Shown here piece after piece: positions 8,768 to 18,254 of a stretch of DNA of 46,639 nucleotides. This stretch comes from Pseudomonadota bacterium. GTDB taxonomy: Bacteria; Desulfobacterota; Syntrophorhabdia; Syntrophorhabdales; Syntrophorhabdaceae. The position numbers and the translations under genes are program-made. The notes beneath the pieces are model-generated. The model saw nothing but the letters and a program-made list of their open reading frames with translations, was not told where the DNA came from and searched no databases. Location: contig JAPLKC010000036.1 of the NCBI GenBank assembly GCA_026388255.1, positions 66,716 through 113,354 on the forward strand, read 5' to 3'. Numbering within the stretch: position 1 is the stretch's first letter; each line of letters begins with the position of its first letter.

Positions 8768-9976
8768 ATGGCAGTTTACGAATGGCAGGGCAAAACATTA
8801 AAAGGGGAGAAAAAATCAGGGGTTACAAGGGCTGATTCCGAGGCTTCCCTCAGAGCTGTTCTGAGAAGAGACGGTATTATTGTCATAAAATCAACTGAAA
8901 AAAAAGATGTCGCAAAAAAGGAATCATTTAACCCGAAGAAAAAAATTGACCAGATAAGTGTTGTGATTTTTACAAGACAGCTTTCAACAATGATTTCATC
9001 GGGTCTTCCTCTTGTTCAATCCCTTGAAATACTATCCAGCCAGATTGAGGATAAGAACTTACGGGGCATTGTCCGGGAGATAAAAGAGAAGATAGAAGGT
9101 GGATCAAGGTTCGCTGATAGCCTTAAGGATTACCCCGGGTGCTTCGATCCTTTGTATGTAAACCTTGTTGTTGCAGGAGAAGAGGGCGGCCTGCTTGATA
9201 CGGTACTGTCAAGGCTTTCGGTTTATATGGAAAAATCCATGAAACTGAAAAAGAAGGTAAAATCTGCAATGATTTACCCTATCAGCATTATCATTGTTGC
9301 AATTGCCGTGGTAATGGTGCTCTTGATCTTTGTAATACCCGTTTTTGAAACTATGTTCAAGGACATGGGGGCTTCCCTTCCGGCCCCAACCCAGATAGTC
9401 GTCAATCTGAGTAGATTTGTAAAATCGAGCATACATTTGATGATAGGCGCGCTTGTATTATTTATTTTCCTTTTCAAGAAATACTACAAAACCGAAGGTG
9501 GAAAGCGTAAGATAGACGGCCTCGTCCTGAAGCTCCCGATCTTCGGCATCCTTACAATTAAGGCATCGGTTGCGAGGGTAACAAGGACGCTTGCTACACT
9601 GTTATCAAGTGGCGTCGCCATCCTTGAAGCCCTTACGATTGTGGCAAAGGTCGCCGGCAATAAGGTTGTTGAAGAGGCGTTGGTTGTTGCACGGGCACGC
9701 ATCAGTGAAGGCAGGAGTATGTCTGAGCCTCTTGAAGAGAGCGGGGTTTTTCCCCCAATGGTGGTTCAAATGATCCAGGTTGGCGAATCCACGGGCGCAT
9801 TGGACAGCATGCTGAATAAGATTGCAGATTTTTATGAAGAAGATGTTGATAACCTTGTAACAAACCTGACGGCAATGATGGAGCCCATGATCATGATGTT
9901 CCTTGGTGTTATATTGGGCGGCCTGGTTGTTGCCATGTACCTGCCCATATTCAAACTCGGAGAGACGGTAGGATAG
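8768..9976 (+). CDS. pilC: Type IV pilus / type II secretion inner-membrane protein (PilC/GspF family)
   Basis: 402 aa inner-membrane platform protein of pilus or secretion assembly. It has two T2SSF domains (about 68-190 and 270-392), each starting with the family's FTRQLSTMISSGLPL- and VTRTLATLLSSGVAI-like helix, and three membrane helices (about 168-195, 220-238 and 370-392). An N-terminal linker begins MAVYEWQG, as is usual for PilC. No pilB, pilT or pilin gene lies beside it; the gene stands alone between htrA and the convergent trmFO. The ribosome site is poor (GAGG 13 bases upstream, AGGG 3 bases upstream). Confidence 0.92.
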   Translation: MAVYEWQGKTLKGEKKSGVTRADSEASLRAVLRRDGIIVIKSTEKKDVAKKESFNPKKKIDQISVVIFTRQLSTMISSGLPLVQSLEILSSQIEDKNLRGIVREIKEKIEGGSRFADSLKDYPGCFDPLYVNLVVAGEEGGLLDTVLSRLSVYMEKSMKLKKKVKSAMIYPISIIIVAIAVVMVLLIFVIPVFETMFKDMGASLPAPTQIVVNLSRFVKSSIHLMIGALVLFIFLFKKYYKTEGGKRKIDGLVLKLPIFGILTIKASVARVTRTLATLLSSGVAILEALTIVAKVAGNKVVEEALVVARARISEGRSMSEPLEESGVFPPMVVQMIQVGESTGALDSMLNKIADFYEEDVDNLVTNLTAMMEPMIMMFLGVILGGLVVAMYLPIFKLGETVG

Positions 9977-10010
9977 CGGTTTCACTTGTAGTTTTTTCTT
10001 TCCCCGAAGC

Positions 10011-11402
10011 TTACGCTAATATTTCATCTATGCTTTTTTTCCACCCGGAAATTGACGACAGTGCCCTCTCGATTATCTTTTCTTTTTCTTTTTTATTGTA
10101 ACCCTTAACAAGCCCAAAATTAACGTTCATGGGCTGGAAGTATTTTGTGGGCGTAGTAATATAGTTTGCCAGGGCACCTGTACAGGTCTCTTCCGGTGGC
10201 AGAACGAATGCTTTGCTCTTAAGGAAAGCAAGCGCAGATATACCGGCAACAATACCCATGGCTGCCGATTCTACATATCCTTCCACCCCTGTTATCTGCC
10301 CTGCAAAGAAGACCTGTTCGTTATTTTTTAGGCTGAGATTTTTGTTAAGGACGGCCGGAGAGTTAATGTATGTGTTCCTGTGGATACTCCCATGTCTTAA
10401 TAATACGGCATGTCTTAGCGCAGGAATAAGCCTGAAGACCCTTTCCTGCTCCGGATATGTGAGTTTAGTCTGAAAACCCACCATATTGTACATGGCACCT
10501 GATACGTTTTCCTTCCTCAACTGTATGACTGCGAAAGGTCTCTTATTTGTCCGTTTATCGATAATGCCAACGGGTTTTGCCGGACCATAGAGGAGAGTCT
10601 GTTTACCCCTTCCGGCCATCACCTCAACAGGCAGACATCCTTCAAAATAGGGGGTTTTTTCAAATTCACGCAAATCCACCTTCTCTGCCTTAAGGAGTTC
10701 CTCATAAAATATATTATATTCTTCCTCGGTAAGGGGGCAATTCAGATAATCTCCTGAATCCTCCATATAGCGTGAACCGAAAAACGCATTTTCCATATCT
10801 ATTGTTTCTTTGTCTATGATAGGAGATATGGCATCGAAAAAGGACAGATTTTCAATCCCTGTGGTTTCACGGATTTTTTCTGCGAGGACGTTGCTGGTAA
10901 GGGGCCCTGTGGCAATAATTACCAGGCCGGGCGGTATGTCCCGTATTTCCTTGCGCACAACCTCTATGAGAGGATGAGTTTCAAGGCTATCTGTAATTAT
11001 CTTTGAAAACCTTTCCCGGTCAACAACAAGGGCTTTCCCCCCGGGTATCGATGTTTCATCGGCAGCTTGAATAATGAGTGAGTCGAGGCGCCTCAGTTCT
11101 TCCTTCAAAAGCCCGTGAGCGTTTGTCAACTCCTTTGATTTTAAAGAATTGCTACATACAAGTTCTGAAAGATTTGCTGTTTTGTGTGCTGGTGTGAAGA
11201 CGTGGGGCCTCATCTCGAAAAGTGTAACCTTCCGGCCCCTTCGGGCAATCTGGTAAGCTGCCTCCGCACCGGCAAGCCCGCCGCCGACTACTTTTATTGC
11301 CCCTCGGGCCTCATGCTCCGAAGCTTGCTTCGAAAAGTTAATCTGTTCAGAATTACTTGTTGATGATACCCCGAAGCTCGCCTCGGGGTGATTCACTTCC
11401 AT
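10011..11402 (-). CDS. trmFO: TrmFO: folate-dependent tRNA(uracil-54,C5)-methyltransferase
   Basis: FAD enzyme making ribothymidine at tRNA position 54 from methylenetetrahydrofolate. The FAD-binding core begins VVGGGLAGAEAAYQIARRG and continues with NLSELVCSNSLKS, TPYFEGCLPVE and GYVESAAMGIVAG. Normally GGGLAG lies a few residues from the N-terminus. Here about 36 extra residues precede it, and no ATG, GTG or TTG exists in frame between the topA overlap (11396-11408) and the core. Starts at 11408, 11402 and 11396 all overlap or abut the topA stop; I chose the middle ATG. The extension is encoded by two short palindromes (see repeats), so it looks like inserted DNA that stayed in frame. Confidence 0.93.
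   Translation of the reverse strand: MEVNHPEASFGVSSTSNSEQINFSKQASEHEARGAIKVVGGGLAGAEAAYQIARRGRKVTLFEMRPHVFTPAHKTANLSELVCSNSLKSKELTNAHGLLKEELRRLDSLIIQAADETSIPGGKALVVDRERFSKIITDSLETHPLIEVVRKEIRDIPPGLVIIATGPLTSNVLAEKIRETTGIENLSFFDAISPIIDKETIDMENAFFGSRYMEDSGDYLNCPLTEEEYNIFYEELLKAEKVDLREFEKTPYFEGCLPVEVMAGRGKQTLLYGPAKPVGIIDKRTNKRPFAVIQLRKENVSGAMYNMVGFQTKLTYPEQERVFRLIPALRHAVLLRHGSIHRNTYINSPAVLNKNLSLKNNEQVFFAGQITGVEGYVESAAMGIVAGISALAFLKSKAFVLPPEETCTGALANYITTPTKYFQPMNVNFGLVKGYNKKEKEKIIERALSSISGWKKSIDEILA
11317..11332. repeat. Short palindromic repeat (CGAAGC type), copy 1
   Basis: Contains the hairpin CGAAGC-TT-GCTTCG inside the extended 5' part of trmFO. A similar unit (CCCCGAAGCTCGCCTCGGGG) lies at about 11370-11389, and a half copy CCCCGAAGCTTACGC spans the trmFO stop near 10003-10017. 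These look like members of a small REP-like family. Confidence 0.5.
11370..11389. repeat. Short palindromic repeat (CGAAGC type), copy 2
   Basis: The hairpin CCCCGA-agctcgcc-TCGGGG is placed right behind the topA stop codon and translated as part of the trmFO N-terminal extension. It could also act as a 3' hairpin protecting the topA message. Confidence 0.5.
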
Positions 11403-13597
11403 CCGCAATACTTACGGAGGCAAAAAGGTTTTTTTCTATAACTGAATATAGTCGGTGCGGAACAGACCGGACATGTACCGTCTATCGGTTCTGCATTTGT
11501 GGCAAATGTGCATTCAGGGTAACGGGAGCAGCTAATGAATCTCTTTTTCATTTTGGAGACCTTCTCTACAAGCTTTCCTGTACACCCTTCCTGTGGGCAT
11601 AAAAATCCAAGGGTGTATGCCTCTGTATATTTACATTCAGGGTAGTTACTGCATGCCAGAAATCTTCCGAATTTTCCTCGCTTTTCAATAAGATTCCCGA
11701 CGCATTGCGGGCATTTCCCCTTTATTTCACTTTCAACAATCTTTATCGCACCTGTTTCATCAGCCTGTGCGTTTTTTTTGTTTTTACAAGCCGGCCTTCC
11801 GCTGCATACGAGGTATTCGCCGTTTTTACCCCACCGGAGGAGCATCTTTTCCCCGCATTTTTCACAGATAATCTCTGTAACGGTTTCTTCTTTTTTCAGG
11901 CTCTTCATGCCTTCCTTAGCTGTGGACAGTTCACCTTCAAAGGAACGGTAAAATATTTCAAGCGATTTAACCCAATTCTTTTTGCCGCCCTCTATAAGAT
12001 CAAGCCGCTCTTCCATATTTGCTGTAAAGCCGATATCAACAATAGACGGAAAAAACTCCTTTAATAACTTATTTACAGTCCTGCCGAGGGAAGTAGGAAG
12101 GAGCCTCCCCTTATCCTTTTTAACGTAGCTTCTATCTTCTATGGTGCTTACAATAGTTGCGTATGTAGACGGTCTGCCAATACCCTTTGCTTCGAGCATC
12201 TTTATGAGAGATGCCTCGGAATATCTTGGAGGCGGGCTTGTAAATCGCTGATCCAAAAAGATTTCTATAAGGGATGCACGCTCCCCTTCTTTCATTGCAG
12301 GCAGTTTAGAGCCTTTCTCTTCTGCTTCATCCTGCTCCTCGTATATTTTTGTAAATCCGTCAAATAAAACCTCAGAACCCCTTGCAACAAAAACATATTC
12401 ATCCGAGGAAACCTCTGCAATCTTTGCTTTAAACCTTTCCTGCGCCATCTGCGAGGCAATGAACCGTTTCCATATCAATTCGTACAACAGGAAGAGGTCT
12501 TTATCGAGATAGGGTTTTATCTTATCAGGTGTCAGGGAGGGATCGGCAGGCCTTATTGCCTCATGCGCATCCTGGGCAGTCTTTTTATTCTTGAAAAAGT
12601 TCGGTATTTTAGGGAGATAAGGCTTTCCATATGTCTCATCAATATATTGTCTTGCCGTAGCTATTGCCTCGGCGGATACCCTGACAGAGTCTGTTCTCAT
12701 GTAGGTAATAAGCCCTGTAGCCTCTTCTTCTCCGATATCTACACCCTCATAAAGTTTCTGGGCAAGGAGCATCGTTCTTTTCGGCGAAAACCGGAACCTC
12801 CGTGATGCCTCCTGCTGAAGCCTGCTCGTGATAAATGCGGGCTGGGGCGATATATGCCTGTCTTTTACCTCTATCTTCGATATATTGAATGCCTTGCCCT
12901 TTACCCCGGATTTGATTTTTTGAGCCTCTTCCTTTGAGGTGACCTTAATCTTTTCCTTTCCTTTTCGTTCAAATGTTGCCTTAAATCTTTCTCCCGATGG
13001 AAGCTCAAAATCGGCGTCAACAATCCAGTATTCCTCTTTTATAAAGCCATCGATTTCTTCTTCCCTGTCACAGACAATCCTCAAAGCGACCGATTGAACC
13101 CTGCCTGCGGAAAGCCCGTAGCTTACCTTTTCCCATAATATCGGGCTGATTTTATACCCTACGAGTCTGTCAAGGATTCTTCTGGCCTTTTGTGCATTGT
13201 ATTTTGATTCATCGAGTTTTACCGGGTTTTTCAATGCATCAAGCACGCCTTTTTTTGTAATTTCGTGGAATAATACCCTCTCGACCTCTTTTTTGCCGCC
13301 TATTACCTCGGCTACGTGAAAGGCGATGGCTTCTCCTTCTCTATCCGGGTCAGAGCCGATATATATCTTTTGGGCATCTTTCCCTGCCTTTCTCAGTTCC
13401 TCCACAACCTTAGCTTTACCTTTAAGTATCAGAAAGTGTGGTGCAAAACCCTTCTCAACATCAACACCTATTTTGCTTTTCGGGAGATCTTTAATATGAC
13501 CGAAAGTTGCCTTTATGGTAAAATCCTTGCCGAGGAATTTTGAAAGCGTTTTCATCTTAGTCGGTGATTCAACTACCAAAAGCGATTTATTACCCAT
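11393..13597 (-). CDS. topA: DNA topoisomerase I
   Basis: 734 aa type IA topoisomerase relaxing negative supercoils. The TOPRIM domain is at the N-terminus (LLVVESPTK, then SDPDREGEAIA at 82-92). The catalytic Tyr299 is in GLITYMRTDS. The C-terminus carries four Cys-rich zinc-ribbon-like modules from about residue 582 onward (CEKCG…C…C, CPQC…C…C, CPQEGC…C…C, CPVC…C…C). The start has a strong AAGGAG site. The stop overlaps the start region of trmFO, so the two are probably coupled. Confidence 0.96.
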   Translation of the reverse strand: MGNKSLLVVESPTKMKTLSKFLGKDFTIKATFGHIKDLPKSKIGVDVEKGFAPHFLILKGKAKVVEELRKAGKDAQKIYIGSDPDREGEAIAFHVAEVIGGKKEVERVLFHEITKKGVLDALKNPVKLDESKYNAQKARRILDRLVGYKISPILWEKVSYGLSAGRVQSVALRIVCDREEEIDGFIKEEYWIVDADFELPSGERFKATFERKGKEKIKVTSKEEAQKIKSGVKGKAFNISKIEVKDRHISPQPAFITSRLQQEASRRFRFSPKRTMLLAQKLYEGVDIGEEEATGLITYMRTDSVRVSAEAIATARQYIDETYGKPYLPKIPNFFKNKKTAQDAHEAIRPADPSLTPDKIKPYLDKDLFLLYELIWKRFIASQMAQERFKAKIAEVSSDEYVFVARGSEVLFDGFTKIYEEQDEAEEKGSKLPAMKEGERASLIEIFLDQRFTSPPPRYSEASLIKMLEAKGIGRPSTYATIVSTIEDRSYVKKDKGRLLPTSLGRTVNKLLKEFFPSIVDIGFTANMEERLDLIEGGKKNWVKSLEIFYRSFEGELSTAKEGMKSLKKEETVTEIICEKCGEKMLLRWGKNGEYLVCSGRPACKNKKNAQADETGAIKIVESEIKGKCPQCVGNLIEKRGKFGRFLACSNYPECKYTEAYTLGFLCPQEGCTGKLVEKVSKMKKRFISCSRYPECTFATNAEPIDGTCPVCSAPTIFSYRKKPFCLRKYCGWK

Positions 13598-13711
13598 TGT
13601 AACTCCTTAAGTTCAAGCTTTCAGATTACTGACTGCAAGAAGACAAAAAAACATACTTCAATCCGACCCCTGTAATTTCCGGAAAAGAAAGAGCGATCTG
13701 AAAGCTGCCTT

Positions 13712-14764
13712 CTATTTTCTGATATAATACCCTCCGGGAAATCCCCGGACTATTTCTTTCATCTCAAGCCTTGTAAGTATCGCCATTACATACTTTGCCT
13801 GCATTCCGGTTTTATCTATCAGCCCATCTACGTGTATCCTCTCGTGGCCTATATATGAATACACATAATCTTCGTCTTTGTCCATTTCAATCTTCTGCTG
13901 CTTTTTCAAAGTGAGATGAGGAAAGGAGGTTGCAAGGATGTCTTCGATACCGTCAACAAGTTTTGCCCCCTGTTTAATGAGTGCGTTTGCCCCTTTGTGC
14001 TCGTCACCGAAGATGCTTCCCGGAATTGCCATGACATCCCGGGCATATTCAAGACCAAGGCGGGCGGTAATCAAAGAGCCGCTCTTTCCGGACGCCTCTA
14101 TAACGAGTACGCCCTTTGACAGACCGGCTATGATACGATTTCTCTCGGGAAAGTGGTAATTAAGGGGCGGATCCCCGGGGCTGTATTCGGTGAGCAGCAA
14201 GCCTTCTTCTCCGATCTTTTCAAAGAGCCGGATGTTTTCCGCCGGATAACAGATATCGATACCGCACCCAAGGACTGCAACCGTTTTACCTGTTTCAGGT
14301 AAAGCCCCTTTATGGGCAGCGGCGTCAATACCCCTTGCAAGACCGCTTATAACAGTTATCCCCAGAGATGAGAGGGTATTTGCAATCTTTTCAGCAAGAG
14401 CGATGCCTTCGAATGTCGCCTTTCTTGAACCTACTATAGCAAGCGTATTGCTGCCGGTTTTCAAGGAACCTTTTTTATACAGCACAACAGGGGGGTCAGG
14501 GATATACCCCAAAAGCTCCGGATATTCTTTATCCCTGATAGTGATTATATCTGTACCTGATTTTGTCAGTTTTTCCGTTGCCTTCTCAATATCCTTCCAA
14601 TCCTTGAAAGCGCTTATCTGCGCTTTTAGGGATTCATCGTATATCTTTATTTTTCCTTCAAATAAAGCAGCAAGGCTGTCGTTTGTTTCGACAATCTCTT
14701 TCTTTTTTATGCGGTCTATGCCCTTTAGTTTCGATAAAGCAATGATTGCTGTCAGTTCATCCAT
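13712..14764 (-). CDS. dprA: DNA-processing protein DprA
   Basis: 350 aa. DprA loads RecA onto incoming single-stranded DNA. After an N-terminal helical/SAM-like region (1-75), the Rossmann domain shows LAIVGSRKATFEG, SGLARGIDAAAHKGAL, GCGIDICYP, FPERNRIIAGLS and ASGKSGSLITA. A C-terminal winged helix (about 290-350) follows. The ATG lies inside the end of aor (13-base overlap), so the gene is translated as part of the long minus-strand unit. topA follows after 114 bases. Confidence 0.95.
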   Translation of the reverse strand: MDELTAIIALSKLKGIDRIKKKEIVETNDSLAALFEGKIKIYDESLKAQISAFKDWKDIEKATEKLTKSGTDIITIRDKEYPELLGYIPDPPVVLYKKGSLKTGSNTLAIVGSRKATFEGIALAEKIANTLSSLGITVISGLARGIDAAAHKGALPETGKTVAVLGCGIDICYPAENIRLFEKIGEEGLLLTEYSPGDPPLNYHFPERNRIIAGLSKGVLVIEASGKSGSLITARLGLEYARDVMAIPGSIFGDEHKGANALIKQGAKLVDGIEDILATSFPHLTLKKQQKIEMDKDEDYVYSYIGHERIHVDGLIDKTGMQAKYVMAILTRLEMKEIVRGFPGGYYIRK

Positions 14765-16650
14765 AGCGCAATACCGAGCCTGTTTATGGTCTCTTCCTTT
14801 ACGTGCCCTGTCTCATCCCACCCCCGAAGCACAAAATATGTTTTCAGCATCTCTTCTATCTTGTTATGATCGAGAGGCAGGCGCTCTCCTTTAGCATAAT
14901 CTTCCGATTCTTTATAAAATCTCGCCGGATAAAGATATTCCTGGAATGTAAGTCCCCTGTCAAGGTTGAAGAGGTGAGCCATGTTGATAATCCGTTCTGC
15001 AGCAAAAAGGAGCTCATTCTCATCCATTTCATATCCGTAGACTGCACGAAAGGCTTCGCTCATAAGGGATGGGCCTATTGTCCGTAAAACAGGTGGCCTT
15101 ATGCACAAGCCGAAGGAATTAAGCAGTGTAATGTATTCTTCGGAGTATTTGGTCATCGCAGGGATAGCAACTTTTGAGGGGGGTATACCCAGAATACTGT
15201 CTTTCAATGCCTGTGGCATGTCAACAAGTTCAAGCTCAGCAGGCGTTAATGCAAGGGGCTCGTATTCGTAACTCCTCTCAAAGTCTTTCAGGTCATCAAC
15301 AGGAGTTCTGATACGGAGATGATCCCCTCCACGCGTGTTAATAAGTACACCCAGCATCCATGTGTCAAACCTCCCCCTTGGGTCGCGTACCGGCATTTCA
15401 AGACCTTTAATCTCGCAGGCAAAGGATTCGGAGCCCTTAAAATGTTCCGCTGCGTACTTTATGCCCTGTCCGAACAGTCTCCCTATGCCTTCTCTTCTGC
15501 CTATCATGGAAATCAATTTATAAATGCTTTTGAAATCCCCGAATGCGGGGCTGAATCCTATATCAATCTCTTTCAGGAAACCCTTTTCAAAAAGTTCCGT
15601 GATATAGGCAATTGTTGCGCTTGTGGATATGACATCCATACCGAGCCTGTTGCAAAGTTCTACGCATTGGAATATCTCAGGGATATTTTCAAGATCGAGT
15701 TTCGCTCCGAATTCAAGAGTAAAGGTTACCTCGAGCCCGCATGTCTCATATCCGGCATGCTCTCCGTCTTTTACTTTTGACCAGTGCAAACAGCCTATCG
15801 GGCATGATACGCAGGCAAGCGTCCGTTCCTTATACTTTTCTTCAAAGAATCTTCGGCCCCGTGTTGCTTCCCAGTTGTCAAAAGAACCTTGTCTGAAGTT
15901 TCGTCCGGGCAGTATACCCAGCTTGTTGTATACATCGGAGACTACCATTGAGCCATACCGTCTTGTATAGCCGAAGGAGTCCGAGGATAAGATGCGCTCC
16001 CTGAATTTCTTTGATACTGCACGGAGGAGCTTTTTATCCCTGATCTGTATTTCCCCCTTGCCGATAAAACAGAGCGCTTTAAGCTTTTTACTGCCCATGA
16101 TTGCACCAAGGCCTGTACGACCAAAAGAATGGTGGTAATCCCCCTGAATAGAGGCAAACTGTACACCTGCCTCGCCTGCCTGTCCGATGCTTAATACCTC
16201 TGCGTCCTTACCTTCCAATTTTTTTAATATATGTACCGTTTCAAAGGTATCGTGTCCCCATATGTTTGATGCATCCTTTAATGTTACGCCTTTTTCGTCA
16301 ATCAAGGCATAAACAGGGCTTTCCGATTTGCCCTTTATCCAGATGGAGTCGATATTACAGAGTTTTATTGCAAGACCTGCCTTGCCTCCTGAGTTTGAGG
16401 TCCCGAAATATCCTGTAGGCGAGAGTGCAGTTGCCTCGCACCGTGATGTGGTAGGTATATTCGTACCTACCAAGGCGCCACTTGTAAAAAACAGGCTGTT
16501 TTTTGCATCAAAAGGCGCAATAGTTCTGTCAGTATGTTTGTACAGGAGGGCTGTGTTAAGCCCCACCCCTCCGATATATAAGGGTCTTAAACTCTCGTCT
16601 TCCAGATATGCATGTTCCCTTTTCTCAAGGTCAATTACGAGAATTCTCAT
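14752..16650 (-). CDS. aor: Tungsten-dependent aldehyde:ferredoxin oxidoreductase
   Basis: 632 aa. Oxidises aldehydes to acids, or reduces acids, with ferredoxin as partner, using a tungstopterin and one [4Fe-4S] cluster. N-terminal AOR domain: YIGGVGLNTALL, TSNSGGKAG and HHSFGRTGLGAIMGSKKLKA. Cluster ligands are C280-x2-C283-x3-C287 in CVSCPIGCLHW plus C516 in NSFGLCIRPP. Pterin-binding marks include GLEMPVRDPRGR and NTRGGDH. It is directly preceded by an overlapping ferredoxin gene that is the likely electron partner. It belongs to the AOR superfamily; the physiological aldehyde cannot be told. Confidence 0.93.
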   Translation of the reverse strand: MRILVIDLEKREHAYLEDESLRPLYIGGVGLNTALLYKHTDRTIAPFDAKNSLFFTSGALVGTNIPTTSRCEATALSPTGYFGTSNSGGKAGLAIKLCNIDSIWIKGKSESPVYALIDEKGVTLKDASNIWGHDTFETVHILKKLEGKDAEVLSIGQAGEAGVQFASIQGDYHHSFGRTGLGAIMGSKKLKALCFIGKGEIQIRDKKLLRAVSKKFRERILSSDSFGYTRRYGSMVVSDVYNKLGILPGRNFRQGSFDNWEATRGRRFFEEKYKERTLACVSCPIGCLHWSKVKDGEHAGYETCGLEVTFTLEFGAKLDLENIPEIFQCVELCNRLGMDVISTSATIAYITELFEKGFLKEIDIGFSPAFGDFKSIYKLISMIGRREGIGRLFGQGIKYAAEHFKGSESFACEIKGLEMPVRDPRGRFDTWMLGVLINTRGGDHLRIRTPVDDLKDFERSYEYEPLALTPAELELVDMPQALKDSILGIPPSKVAIPAMTKYSEEYITLLNSFGLCIRPPVLRTIGPSLMSEAFRAVYGYEMDENELLFAAERIINMAHLFNLDRGLTFQEYLYPARFYKESEDYAKGERLPLDHNKIEEMLKTYFVLRGWDETGHVKEETINRLGIALWMN

Positions 16651-16876
16651 CTTCCCACCTCAGCGCTTTATAGGCACACACTGTTATGCATTCCCCGCAG
16701 GACTTACAATCCTCGCCGACAGATATGGTAAAACTTTGCTTTTCATCATTTTTATCCAGTTTTATGAATGACTTTTCAGGGTTAATAACATTGAAATTAA
16801 ACAACGAGCAGGCAAGCACACATGACATACAGCCCGAACATTGCTCATGGTTTTTCAATATCTTTTTTTTCGCCAT
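16631..16876 (-). CDS. Two-[4Fe-4S] ferredoxin, partner of AOR
   Basis: 81 aa from ATG 16876, which has AGAGG 7 bases upstream. An ATG five codons earlier (16891) lacks this. The two cluster motifs are CSGCMSCVLAC and CKSCGECITVC; the second is the classical C-x2-C-x2-C-x3-C. The gene overlaps aor by 20 bases and the YdcF-like gene by 32 bases. It resembles the small ferredoxin subunit often encoded with AOR-family enzymes. A cytoplasmic electron carrier is inferred. Confidence 0.88.
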   Translation of the reverse strand: MAKKKILKNHEQCSGCMSCVLACSLFNFNVINPEKSFIKLDKNDEKQSFTISVGEDCKSCGECITVCAYKALRWEDENSRN

Positions 16877-17495
16877 ATTTAAACCTCTCAAGGCAGTATG
16901 AAATCATATAGGAGAGTTCTTTCAAAAACATATCCCGTGACATCGGCTCTTTCCACCATTTATCTTTTTTAAAATATGACATATTCACAGGTTTAATAAG
17001 ATATACTACCTGCGCACTGTCTTTTGACAAGCCGTAAAACAGGTGAAATCTCCTTGAGGCATATTCAGGTACAAGAATGATAACCTTTTTTGCCCCGATT
17101 TTCGAAAAGGCTTCCTGTATTTTTTTTACTTTTACGCTGCCTTCACCTTCAATTTCAAGCTTTTTTAGTACGCCCTCCTTGATGCCCCGTGTATGCGCTG
17201 TTTTGGCAACAATATCCAGGAGGCTTATACCCAGTATTTTATCATCTTCAATCCATATGGTTTTGCCGTTTCCGGCCCAGTATTCTCTGAAGGCCTCTGT
17301 ATACAACTCTCCGTTTTTATCTTCGAAAAACCTGGGGACAAATATTGCATCCGAAGGAAAGACTTTATCTTCGTATCTAAGCTGACTGCCGATAGTTTTC
17401 AATGAGAAGGGATGGATAAGGATTCCCGTAATGATCATGCAAGCGACCAGGATAAATATGAGACAGCCACATCCCGCCTTTCCTTTGTTATTCAT
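16845..17495 (-). CDS. Membrane-anchored YdcF/SanA-like (DUF218) protein
   Basis: 216 aa. One N-terminal membrane helix (about 9-27, CGCLIFILVACMIITGIL) is followed by a periplasmic-type domain. The pattern DAIFVPRF…EAFREYWAGNGKTIWIEDD…YASRRFHLFYGLS resembles the SanA/YdcF fold, but the GE-rich core motifs are not clear, so the assignment is tentative. The role is unknown; the family is linked to envelope carbohydrate or polyprenyl metabolism. It sits 12 bases behind rsmE and overlaps the ferredoxin gene. Confidence 0.55.
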   Translation of the reverse strand: MNNKGKAGCGCLIFILVACMIITGILIHPFSLKTIGSQLRYEDKVFPSDAIFVPRFFEDKNGELYTEAFREYWAGNGKTIWIEDDKILGISLLDIVAKTAHTRGIKEGVLKKLEIEGEGSVKVKKIQEAFSKIGAKKVIILVPEYASRRFHLFYGLSKDSAQVVYLIKPVNMSYFKKDKWWKEPMSRDMFLKELSYMISYCLERFKYGEKKDIEKP

Positions 17496-17507
17496 TGTTC
17501 CCCCTTA

Positions 17508-18251
17508 TTATTTACATTTGTTAAAATATTCATAAAGGATGACTGATAGAATGACAAGAGGCGTTGTTTCAGTTCTGAATATATTTTCACCAAGCGTGCA
17601 CGATGTGAAGCCGTTTTCCCTCAGCCATTCAATTTCCAGATCGTCTATACCGCCTTCAGGGCCTATAACCACGCATATCTCCCCTTCTTTACGGTTTGAC
17701 ATAACATCATTGAATGAGATCTCCCTTTCTTGCTCGTAAAAGGCCCACCGGTTCGGAATGTCTTCCGTATAGGGGAGTATCCCTCTAAGGGGAGTAGGTT
17801 CAACCACCTCAGGTATAGTAAACCTGCCTGACTGACGGGATGCTTCTATGGCAATCCGTTTCCAACGGTCATATTTCCCCTTTTCCTTGTCCTCAAATTT
17901 AATTAAAGTCCTCTTGAAAATTGTAGGCAGTATCCTCTCCACACGGAGTTCCGTTGCCTTCTCGACGAGCCAGTCCATTCGCGGCCCTTTTATCGGGCTT
18001 ACACAAAGAGTTACCTTGGGCCTTTTTTCTTCAGGGTGATGCACGACATCCATTACCCGGAGATACAGCTCTTTACCTTTTATGCTGTTGATTGTACATC
18101 TGTAAAGGTAGCCCTTTCCGTCAATCAGGTCTATCCTGTCGCCGATTGTTTTTCTCAGAACATTGATAATGTATTTATACATAGGGCCTGTAAGTAGCGC
18201 CATCTCGTTCTTTATCTTCAGCTTGTCTACAAAAACTCTTCTTATTTCCAT
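17508..18251 (-). CDS. rsmE: 16S rRNA (uracil-1498-N3)-methyltransferase RsmE
   Basis: 247 aa SPOUT methyltransferase modifying the decoding region of the small subunit. It has an N-terminal PUA-like domain (1-70), then the trefoil-knot SAM site with CVVIGPEGGIDDLEIEWL and the C-terminal LGENIFRTETTPLVILSVI. The ATG follows AAAGGTAATAT. It lies 3 bases after the YhaM-like gene. Confidence 0.94.
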   Translation of the reverse strand: MEIRRVFVDKLKIKNEMALLTGPMYKYIINVLRKTIGDRIDLIDGKGYLYRCTINSIKGKELYLRVMDVVHHPEEKRPKVTLCVSPIKGPRMDWLVEKATELRVERILPTIFKRTLIKFEDKEKGKYDRWKRIAIEASRQSGRFTIPEVVEPTPLRGILPYTEDIPNRWAFYEQEREISFNDVMSNRKEGEICVVIGPEGGIDDLEIEWLRENGFTSCTLGENIFRTETTPLVILSVILYEYFNKCK

Positions 18252-18254
18252 ATA

